Source: Lota lota (Eukaryota > Chordata > Actinopteri > Gadiformes > Lotidae). From it: a stretch of 64,000 nt of DNA. The notes below the pieces were generated by a model. The model saw only the letters and a program-made list of their open reading frames with translations, had not been told where the DNA came from and made no database searches. Positions 55,476 through 64,000 of this stretch are shown here, piece by piece. Position numbers and translations under genes: made by a program. The stretch is taken from positions 5,897,385-5,961,384 of the forward strand of contig JACYXH010000772.1 of the NCBI GenBank assembly GCA_026745465.1. The letters are read 5' to 3'. Position 1 is the stretch's first letter; every line of letters begins with the position of its first letter.

Positions 55476-56969
55476 TACACTATTCTGCCCACAAATTATG
55501 TGTAAATCCTTCTCAGTTCCAGCATGCTTATAAGTAGTAGCTACAATTGCTAGCTAAGCTATTATTAAAAAACCTTATCAAGAGTCTTGAGGACTACTAT
55601 ATCTAAAAGACTGCATTACCTATGAACCCCATGGCATCTGCCAGCAAGTGTAACTTCAAGTTCAACAGGAGAAAGTAAAAGTCCTATTAATGCATCCTGT
55701 AAATGATCTCACAGGGAACCCTAGCCATTGACAAGTGTTGGGATCATTATGCAATACATGCCAATCTTGTTGTCCTGAGTTTTATTTGCTCCCGTCAGCC
55801 AGGTTCTGAAATGAACTACAGCTACTCTTAAATGTCACCCCACAAATGCAGATAAACGATCGACTGTGGCAGGAAAATAACACATCAAGTCCCTTTCCAT
55901 TTTCATCTCATGAAAAGGAAATACTGGGGGTTAAAAATTTAAAAATATCTAGAATAAGATATATTTGTTTATGTGATTATGATGACCTTAATTAAATGCC
56001 ATATATAAGCACTGTACCACCAGTTTGATGGACACCTGGTTTATCTTTCTCTTGGCTGGCAAGTCCAGGGTTTTCTGCATGTTTTCATGAGTAGCAAGTA
56101 CAAACCGAAGTGACTGACGAGGCAATTGCGTTATCTGTAAGATTTAACATTAACAGCGAATATGAAAGACACATGAACGCACACACAACCAAGCACACAT
56201 CGACAAATGTGTCAGTGTGAGTCAATCGAGAGGTGCCAGATCTTTTTTAAATACATATGAGCAACTAAGTTATCATTGCAATTATGGCTATGTATTGTAT
56301 ATGTACTGAAATCTCAATGAATTTGATACAACTTGATATACACTGCCAGTGACCGTTGGGAAACTTTATTGTAATGCTTTTTGTATGGCAGAGTAGGTAG
56401 TGACAAACCCTAAGGGAAATTTGTTGTTCTCCTTCATTCATAATTGACGCAATAAGAGCATAAACAATGATTCAATCAGCACAGACGAGACTTGATGTCC
56501 ATCCAAGTGTGCAACTTTATACCCCCACTACCCCTCCTCGCACCACTTCCACTCCTCTGGGTCCGATCCTGAGGCAACTTCTCGGAAGAGACACCGCCAA
56601 GCATTAAACAGGACTCCACTCATGCAGCGTATGGGCTTGTATGATCCCCGCCAACACGCTGCCTCCTAACTACACACATCTAACAGGACCCCCGACCATC
56701 CACGATGATGGGCCTTTGCAAAAATGACTAGGAACAGGTGTCACTTTAATGACGGGGGGCCCCTGCTCGTGTCGGAGTCCGTCAGTTGCAGCCAGTTGCA
56801 GACTCCCGCTCCTTTAATTAACCTTGGAGGTCTGTGACTGAATTGCATTGACAAGCGAGTTGCCGAGTGCACCACGGATACAGCAGGCACTATATACTGT
56901 ATATATCTGCCAGTCTGTGCGACTCCCGCGCATTTAATTACAGGCACCCGGGGAGTGCACTCATATGTC

Positions 56970-57022
<53 letters not shown>

Positions 57023-57394
57023 AGGATGTTATCTTTATACCTCTGTGATGTCCAACTCAACCAAGTCCCGCTAACCAAGCTAGGGGAAGGGCATCTTTTA
57101 AAAAATGTCCCCCCTCTTCTGTGTTTTCCATGAGAGACAGTAGTCAATACACAGACGTTATGTTCTTAATTTAATAGCGCAGACACCAGTCCCACTATAC
57201 AGAATCTGTATCTATGTGATACATGTGTTCAAACCAAAGAAGCTATAGAAAGTATGATTGGCAAAATATGTAACTGCCTCATGGGAAAACAAAAAGGTAA
57301 TTGAACAGCAATCCAATTATATTGACAATCATCAGACACACAATAGATGTGTCAGAGGATGAAAATGTTTAAAGAGTTTAAAGAGAGTATCCAC
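55476..57394. other. Intergenic DNA, no gene seen
   Basis: The sequence is AT-rich and unique with a CA array at 56972-57018. A moderately GC-rich patch at 56750-56960 carries two ctcccgc...tttaattaac/ttaattacagg half-repeats but no supported exon. Confidence 0.65.
56972..57018. repeat. (CA)n microsatellite
   Basis: This is an uninterrupted 47-bp CA array. Confidence 0.97.
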
Positions 57395-58085
57395 TCTCCT
57401 CCCCCTATTCCTCTCCCCTTATTCCTCTCCCCTCCCCCTCCACCTCCTCCTCTCCTCTCAACTCAACTCTCCTGCTCCTCTCCTCTCCACTTTCCCCCTC
57501 CTCCTCTCCTCTCTACTCACACCCCTCCTCCTCTCCTGTCCACTCTCCTCCTCCTCCTTCTCTCCTCTCCACTCTCATCCTCATCTCCTCTCCACTCTCC
57601 TCCCCCTCCTTCTCTCCCCTCATTCTCTCTCCATTCTCCCCCCTCCTCCTCTCATCTCAACTCTCCTCCTCCTCCTTCTCTCCTCTCCACTCTCCTCCTC
57701 CTCTCCTCTCCACTCTCCTCCCCCTCCCCCTTCTCCCCACTCTCCTCCCCCTCCTCATCTCCTCTCCACTTTCCCCTCTCCTCTTCTCCTCTCCACTCTC
57801 ATCCCCCTCCTTCTCTCCTCTCCACTCTCATCCCCCTCCTTCTCTCCTCTCCATTCTCCTCTCCTCTCCTCTCCTCTCCTCTCCTCTCCTCTCCTCTCCT
57901 CTCCTCTCCTCTCCTCTCCTCTCCTCTCCTCTCCTCTCCTCTCCTCCCCTCTCCTCTCCTCTCCTCTCCTCTCCTCTCCTCTCCGCTCTCCCCCTCCTCC
58001 TCTCCTCTCCACTCTCATCCCTCTCCTTCTCTCCTTTCCACTCTCCCCCCTCTACTCTTCTCCACTTTACCCCTCGCCCCTCTAA
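57395..58085. repeat. ~690-bp polypyrimidine tract with a (CTCCT)n core
   Basis: The + strand is almost entirely C and T for about 690 bp. The centre, 57857-57983, is a near-perfect CTCCT pentamer array of about 25 units, and the flanks are degenerate 15-60-bp higher-order units (ctcctctccactctcctcc type). The 263-codon Ser/Pro/Leu frame across it and the opposite Glu/Arg/Gly frame are artefacts. Confidence 0.96.
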
Positions 58086-58700
58086 CTCTATTTTGTCTCC
58101 TCCCCTTTCTCTCCTTCACTCTCATATATTTAGATTAAGATAAATGCTATATAGGAAACGTAACATGCATTGGCATTGCACCACTTAAATACTGTACATT
58201 ATGATGACAAAACAGCTCATGTGATGTAAAGAGGTTTTTTAATTCAACTCATCCGTTAGTGGGTGATTTGCTTACCATTGATTCTGCTGGGTTGTATTTG
58301 CAGTCAGATATGTGTGTGTGTTGAGAAAGCGTTTTGGAAACAGTCCAAATCGAATGTGTATAATGTAATGTGAAATAATAGCTTTTCCAATTTGTGTGAA
58401 AAAGAAATGATTATTCAAATTCAAAGATGACAGAAACATTGTCCAGCAACACACTTAAAATATGTGCACGTGCACAAAGACACACAATAAAAACGTTTAT
58501 AGCATTTATAAAAAGCTGTAGGCATTTATAAATACATAAATAAAACAGTTGTGGAAAATGGTCAACTAAATCTTACCCGAAAGAAACTTCTGAGCATTTT
58601 CGTGTAAATAGAAAGTAACACAGTCCCAGCAATATATTATATAGGGGACCTAAGAGCTGTCACACACACAGACAGATACAGACAAAGAGACAGGCACTCA

Positions 58701-58741
<41 letters not shown>

Positions 58742-60074
58742 GTGCTAGAGAGGGAGATAATTTTATTCGAATAATCAGTGCTATTCTGCTAACTGCTATT
58801 CTTCCACTGAAATTGTAAAAATCTATATGTGTTCATTCTCCTAACATAGCAGGAACAGGACATATTGCCATGAAAAAATTAGTTGGACTACATAAATAGC
58901 TTATCATCTGCCTTTTTTTATTATTATTTCTTTATAAATGACTTATTACTTTACTTATTAAAAGTGAACAGAGTACACTGCTCTGCCAATCCAGTCAATA
59001 CTGCTGTTCTAAAGCATCTTTCCATTAGTTGGTCGCCTATAGCTTACACAGGGAAACCGCCTCTTGGCTTCTAAGGCTCAACACTTGTTCTTTACTTTTT
59101 GGGATGAAATACAAATGGTGCTTTTTTTTTTGCTACCACATAACTCCATTGCACTTTCTCCACTGCAACTGCTTGTCAACAAGGCAACAGAAAAAATTAA
59201 CTCATTGCCGAGATGTCAGGTAATAATAAGAAAAAACACGAGCAAGTGATGAATGAATGCGCCATCAAGTTACGATGACAAATGCTCAACTGTACATCAC
59301 ATATTATAATTATTGCACAACTTACAGCTGTCATTCAAAAATGATTCCATTGGTCGATTATTTCCAACAACAATTTTTCAAAATGTTTAAACTAATGCAT
59401 GCCGAGTTTGGGACCGTTTCTTTTAGATACATCTTTTTATACAAAGTAATATGTTTACAATAGTCTCTCAATAATTTAAATGAGCTGCTTCTCACCATAA
59501 TTATGTTGAGGGTTGTTTGTCCTTCTATCATGATTTCATAAAGTACAGCAACATTATTAAAGCAACATATTGAACTGATTAAATTGGCATCAGCTTTTCA
59601 GCTCTCTTTTGATTGGTTAGGATTTTAATAACCAATCAACATATCAAATGACTAGTATTGTCATGCAATCACATTCCTTTAGATCTCAGGACAGTCTTCT
59701 AACACACCCAAGCATCTGTTTTATTCTCACAGCGTTCTCAACTAATTTAAATTCTCACCACCTCCCCTTTCGACCATTGTTTGGTCTCTGAATCTTCTGT
59801 TATTTCTTGCAGTCTCTGAATAATGAGTTTACTTCTGCTGCTATGCCTTACAAACCAAATGAATCACATGATGTAACTTGTATTTATTTATTTATTTTAC
59901 ATTTTTCTTGTGCTGTCTGCTTTTCTTGATAGCATACACTGGATGGAATCTGTGTTTCTCTACTAATTGATGAATATAGGAAATACACCATGAGCTCAGG
60001 GAAATCTCAGGAGCATGATTCAATAATTCAGCCAAACCTAGGGAGACCCATGTTGTTATGGCTACAGCGCTTAC
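58086..60074. other. Intergenic DNA, no gene seen
   Basis: This is AT-rich with a CA array at 58701-58738. If the minus-strand exon at 60075-60353 is real, this stretch would be its downstream intron. Confidence 0.6.
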
Positions 60075-60353
60075 CTTCATGTCCTGTTCCTCTTTCATGA
60101 GTGAATCCTACTCAGGCAATCCCACGACAGCTCTGCCAGCTCTGCCATCCCTCACTGGACGGATGGGCGGAGCAGCATCCCACGTCCTCATTCTGCCTCT
60201 AGATTTCCTGCGCCAACACTCACACTCACAACACTGACCGACGTAGCAAGTGCAGCAGCAGTTGTACTTCTGCATGCTGCTCTCCCTGGAAAGGCGTTGG
60301 GACCGTGGCTCCCTCGCTGAATATGATTGCTACTGCTCAACAGTTTCTGTACA
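60075..60353 (-). other. Candidate exon on the minus strand
   Basis: On the minus strand a strong acceptor (cttgttttttttcag) ends just before 60353, and a consensus donor (AAG|GTAAGC) follows 60075, giving a 279-nt exon. No frame is open throughout. The exon holds a complete 55-codon cysteine-rich frame at 60108-60275 (MQKYNCCCTCYVGQC...), and then an ATG at 60098 that reads MKEEQDMK straight into the donor in phase 0. That arrangement suits a 5' exon with an upstream frame, or a non-coding RNA exon. It is moderately GC-rich compared with its neighbours. Chance splice signals remain possible. Confidence 0.3.
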
Positions 60354-60544
60354 CTGAAAAAAAACAAGAAACCAGTTGGCTATGGTGTCTTGGTGTTGAT
60401 GTGGGATCCTTGTAAGCTGCGTGGGTTTGTTGAAAATGCACTTAATAAAAAGTGTAGAACCGGTTTATACTCCCACCAAATAGAATAACATGACCATTGC
60501 TGGTAAGTAAAACAATTGTTTTGATTTTGTTGAATGTGTTTGTA

Positions 60545-60583
60545 CACTGCTCAAAAAAATAAAGGGAACACTTAAACAACACA
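60545..60583 (+). repeat. Left terminal inverted repeat of the Tc1-like element
   Basis: This is a 39-bp TIR; it differs from the right one at three positions (1, 29 and 33). Confidence 0.95.
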
Positions 60584-60841
60584 ATGTAACTCCAAGTCAA
60601 TCACACTTCTGTGAAATCAAACTGTCCACTTAGGAAGCTACACTGATTGACCATACATTTCACATGCTGTTGTGCAAATGGAATAGACAACAGGTGGAAA
60701 TTATAGGCAATTAGCAAGACACCCCCAATAAAGGAGTGGTTCTGCAGGTGGTGACCACAGACCACTTCTCAGTTCCTATGCTTCCTGGCTGATGTTTTGG
60801 TCACTTTTGAATGCTGGCGGTGCTTTCACTCTAGTGGTAGC

Positions 60842-61867
60842 ATGAGACGGAGTCTACAACCCACACAAGTGGCTCAGGTAGTGCAGCTCATCCAGGATGG
60901 CACATCAATGCGAGCTGTGGCAAGAAGGTTTGCTGTGTCTGTCAGCGTAGTGTCCAGAGCATGGAGGCGCTACCAAGAGACAGGCCAGTACATCAGGAGA
61001 CATGGAGGAGGCCGTAGGAGGGCAACAACCCAGCAGCAGGACCACTACCTCCGCCTTTGTGCAAGGAGGAGCAGGAGGAGCACTGCCAGAGCCCTGCAAA
61101 ATGACCTCCAGCAGGCCACAAATGTGCATGTGTCTGCTCAAACGGTCAGAAACAGACTCCATGAGGGTGGTATGAGGGCCCGACGTCCACAGGTGGGGGT
61201 TGTGCTTACAGCCCAACACCGTGCAGGACGTTTGGCATTTGCCAGAGAACACCAAGATTGGCAAATTCGCCACTGGCGCCCTGTGCTCTTCACAGATGAA
61301 AGCAGGTTCACACTGAGCACATGTGACAGACGTGACAGAGTCTGGAGACGCCGTGGAGAATGTTCTGCTGCCTGCAACATCCTCCAGCATGACCGGTTTG
61401 GCGGTGGGTCAGTCATGGTGTGGGGTGGCATTTCTTTGGGGGGCCGCACAGCCCTCCATGTGCTCGCCAGAGGTAGCCTGACTGCCATTAGGTACCGAGA
61501 TGAGATCCTCAGACCCCTTGTGAGACCATATGCTGGTGCGGTTGGCCCTGGGTTCCTCCTAATGCAAGACAATGCTAGACCTCATGTGGCTGGAGTGTGT
61601 CAGCAGTTCCTGCAAGAGGAAGGCATTGATGCTATGGACTGGCCCGCCCGTTCCCCAGACCTGAATCCAATTGAGCACATCTGGGACATCATGTCTCGCT
61701 CCATCCACCAACGCCACGTTGCACCACAGACTGTCCAGGAGTTGGCGGATGCTTTAGTCCAGGTCTGGGAGGAGATCCCTCAGGAGACCATCCGCCACCT
61801 CACCAGGAGCATGCCCAGGCGTTGTAGGGAGGTCATACAGGCACGTGGAGGCCACACACACTACTGA
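60842..61867 (+). CDS. Tc1-like transposase, DD34E, apparently intact (341 aa)
   Basis: This enzyme excises and reinserts the element by cut-and-paste into TA. The N-terminal ~60 residues form the paired-type helix-turn-helix DNA-binding region ([39 protein letters not shown]), followed by a basic GGRRR linker resembling an AT-hook/nuclear signal. The catalytic triad is visible: D152 in FTDESRF, D243 in MQDNARPH, and E278 in [12 protein letters not shown], with 34 residues between the second D and E. The glycine-rich box [10 protein letters not shown] is present. I chose the ATG at 60842 because MRRSLQP begins where relatives begin and gives the usual ~340 residues. An in-frame ATG at 60797 would add 15 residues (total 356). 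There is no stop or frameshift; the stop is the TGA at 61865-61867. It has no host partner, and expression depends on the element or on nearby promoters. Confidence 0.97.
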   Translation: MRRSLQPTQVAQVVQLIQDGTSMRAVARRFAVSVSVVSRAWRRYQETGQYIRRHGGGRRRATTQQQDHYLRLCARRSRRSTARALQNDLQQATNVHVSAQTVRNRLHEGGMRARRPQVGVVLTAQHRAGRLAFAREHQDWQIRHWRPVLFTDESRFTLSTCDRRDRVWRRRGECSAACNILQHDRFGGGSVMVWGGISLGGRTALHVLARGSLTAIRYRDEILRPLVRPYAGAVGPGFLLMQDNARPHVAGVCQQFLQEEGIDAMDWPARSPDLNPIEHIWDIMSRSIHQRHVAPQTVQELADALVQVWEEIPQETIRHLTRSMPRRCREVIQARGGHTHY

Positions 61868-62086
61868 GCCTCGTTTTGACTTGTTTTAAGGACATTACAT
61901 CAAAGTTGGATCAGCCTGTAGTGTGGTTTTCCACTTTAATTTTGAGTGTGACTCCAAATCCAGACCTCCATGGGTTGATAAATTTGATTTCCATTGATAA
62001 TTCTTGTGATATTTTGTTATCAGCACATTCAACTATGTAAAGAAAAAAGTTTTTAATACGATTTTTTCATTCATTCAGATCTAGGA

Positions 62087-62125
62087 TGTGTTATTTTAGT
62101 GTTCCCTTTATTTTTTTGAGCAGTT
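62087..62125 (-). repeat. Right terminal inverted repeat of the Tc1-like element
   Basis: This is the inverted counterpart of 60545-60583. The outermost base is T instead of the expected G. Confidence 0.95.
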
Positions 62126-62134
62126 TATTTACCT

Positions 62135-62462
62135 GGTAACACTTTACAGTAAGGTACATTAATTAACCTTTGATTAAGAGTGTATGTAGTAATAAGCATT
62201 ATTATAAAGCATTAGCATAGTGGTTAGGGTTAGTGGGTTAGGGTTAACTCTAATCCAATGAAAAAAGTTATGAATTAATACTTTAATGTTAACATGAACA
62301 CCATTACCTTAGTTAAAATGAACACCATTGGTAAACATGAACACCATTGGTAAACATGAACACCATTAATAATTAATTACTAGACCACTGTTAATGCTTT
62401 ATACTTCATTGACTAATGTTAATTCATGGTCAATGAATGTATCCTTACTGTAAAATGTTACC
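62135..62462 (+). mobile_element. MITE-like element, GGTAACA...TGTTACC ends, copy 2
   Basis: The left end GGTAACACTTTACAGTAAGG and the inverted right end differ by one base in 20. The element is 328 bp and non-coding, and related to the inverted copy at 6059-6426. It contains telomere-like ttagggttagtgggttaggg at 62224-62243 and a short tandem array of aaacatgaacaccattggt at 62290-62370. It begins 7 bp beyond the TA flanking the Tc1-like element. I see no clear flanking duplication here. Confidence 0.8.
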
Positions 62463-63381
62463 AATTGTCTTTGGCAAACCAATGCTAGAGATAGGCTTAG
62501 CAGTAGCATTAGATCATGAAGGGTGCAGATGTGTTAAGATGTTTTCCTGAAACTTTGTTTTGAGTTATTCTAAATATAAATACTAACTACAATCAACCCA
62601 TGCTTCATCTTGTGTAAATTATTTAAATGACAAATACATTTAAATAATAATGCTATTGTGGCTATTACAACTTTAAGTGGGTATTGTTATTAAATCTATA
62701 AGTGGGACAGATACCTACGCTGTAATTATAATTCAGTAAACTGGGCTAAGTGCTCAAAGCGGATTCAGATTCATTAGACAATATGTAAATGAATAGGCCT
62801 TTATCTGTCACTACATTTACCAGACAGGCTGCCAACAGAACATTATCTAAACCAATATGTAACCAAACAAAGTTTAGATTCATACAGATTTGATTTAAGT
62901 AAATAATAGGTTACCATTAGACGTCACCTAAGCCAAATCGTGCTGCTGCAGGGCTTCAACTGAATGAAGATAACAGAGGTGTACCAAAAATACAGCTCTA
63001 TGTTGTTTATACAAAATCATCACTTTAGTTCACCACTTTGGTGAGGGGCAAAGCGCTCTATATGGCAAACATGCATAAAGCACCAATACGCTTTACCTAA
63101 AGATCAAACGCACTGAACACTAAAGCTACTAGTAATGCACACTGCACTCAGTAGGCGGATATAAACAAATGTGTATACACTGCACTCGACGGAATAAGTG
63201 TGGTAGTATCAGAATCTAGGTCCGAACCCAAATACCAATGCAAACCCCTCGCAAGAAGAATAACTAGAGGTGTAGGTGGTACAATGGGGCAACAGTGGTT
63301 AAAGAAAAAGTAGCTTCGGAAATCAGAAAAAGAAGCAGGATATGCATTCCCTGTTAGCATTAAACTGAGAGTGCTTTACAA
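62463..63381. other. Intergenic DNA, no gene seen
   Basis: The sequence is AT-rich and unique, and no supported frame is found. Confidence 0.7.
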
Positions 63382-63664
63382 CAGGGGATCCCGCACTCCC
63401 ACATGCGGGGACACACTTGTATGGGTACTTTCCACCCAGGTCCCACCCAAAATGTTTACATTCTCATTACAATATAAAAAAATGAGATCATTAACATTTC
63501 TCAATGTAGACTGTTCAGCAATACAATATTCCCCTTTCAGTTGTCAAACAGGCTAATGATCAAATGTAAGCATGCTAATGCATGGATCCTTTTTTCATCA
63601 AAATATTGTTTGTGGCCCCTGCTGTGACCCACTTATGGTTCGGGACTCCCAAGATAAACCACTG
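63382..63664. mobile_element. Short hAT-like non-autonomous element with 8-bp target duplication
   Basis: The left end CAGGGGATCCCGCACTCCC and the right end, reverse-complemented CAGTGGTTTATCTTGGGAGT, share a hAT-style CAG-GG start. The flanks CTTTACAA (63374-63381) and CTTTACAG (63665-63672) are an 8-bp duplication with one change, the length expected for hAT. It has 283 bp and no transposase. Confidence 0.7.
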
Positions 63665-63672
63665 CTTTACAG

Positions 63673-64000
63673 TACATGTCCAGCATACAACAAATACAGT
63701 CATGTTAAACACAAGAATGAAGGAAACATAAACAACGATTACCTTATTTTATACATCTGTCTTTTAGGTGTTTTGGTTGGATTAGGTTACCTCAGCATAT
63801 ATTTCAGTTCACAGTTTCTTCTTTTGTTACCAACACCAACCTAACTTTTGTTAACCAGCCACCACACTCGCTTCCTTCCCTAGAAGGCAATGGAACAGGA
63901 GGCCCTCCCTTAGTGCCCAACCCCTATTTATACCTTCTGGTATGGCCGCCCGGCACATATATAACATACACACAGGAATTATACTGTTTATTTTATCGAC
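63673..64000. other. Intergenic DNA to the window end, no gene seen
   Basis: No supported feature is present. A small frame running to 63844 has no recognisable content. Confidence 0.7.

Larger units (their letters stand above)
60545..62125 (+). mobile_element. Complete Tc1/mariner transposon (1,581 bp)
   Basis: The left end CACTGCTCAAAAAAATAAAG at 60545 matches the inverted right end at 62125. The terminal inverted repeats are 39 bp with 36 identical positions, and positions 2-28 are perfect. A TA dinucleotide lies on both sides (60543-60544 and 62126-62127), the Tc1/mariner target duplication. Between the ends is one uninterrupted transposase frame. Total size and structure are typical of autonomous fish Tc1-like elements. 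The near-identity of the ends and the intact frame suggest recent insertion. Confidence 0.97.

Noticed and set aside
57347-58138. 263-codon Ser/Pro/Leu-rich frame
   Set aside because: It lies in a polypyrimidine satellite and has no coding signal.
60905-61572. Minus-strand frames of 161 and 144 codons inside the transposon
   Set aside because: They are antisense shadows of the transposase gene.

Overview
This window looks like nuclear DNA of a ray-finned fish (teleost-like). Three things point there: a vertebrate BARX2-type homeobox gene with normal GT-AG introns; very dense CA/GT and other simple repeats; and interspersed repeats typical of fish, including a Tc1-like transposon, hAT-like non-autonomous elements and a MITE with GGTAACA...TGTTACC ends. 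I cannot name the species. There are no bacterial-style operons, and most open reading frames are by-products of simple repeats.

Layout. Positions 1-2972 hold the 3' half of barx2 on the + strand: the end of intron 2, the 85-bp exon 3 encoding the second half of the homeodomain, a 545-bp intron, and the last coding exon. A 3' UTR follows, probably ending near 3480. From about 3.5 kb to 60 kb I find no convincing protein-coding gene. This is a gene desert of the kind often seen next to developmental homeobox genes. It contains many microsatellites, several AT-rich blocks with clustered TAATT/ATTA sites that look like possible enhancers, one CpG-rich island near 27.8-28.2 kb, and scattered old mobile elements. 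The most structured repeat block is 43.2-46.2 kb, where one hAT-like element carries another inside it and an inverted-repeat element follows. A minus-strand exon-like segment at 60.08-60.35 kb has well-formed splice signals and is the best candidate for an unannotated transcript. 

At 60.5-62.1 kb lies an apparently complete Tc1/mariner element with an uninterrupted DD34E transposase, 39-bp terminal inverted repeats (36/39 matching) and a TA duplication on both sides. Its right end is 7 bp from a 328-bp MITE whose sister copy, in the opposite orientation, lies at 6.06-6.43 kb. The window ends with a small hAT-like element flanked by an 8-bp duplication.

How the parts relate: the only host gene seen is barx2, a transcription factor, and the desert is most likely its 3' regulatory territory (inference). 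The only other protein with a recognisable function is the transposase. I found no sign of a new multi-gene system. The items most worth follow-up are the intact transposon, the candidate minus-strand exon, the PQDLS motif in Barx2, and the nested repeats.
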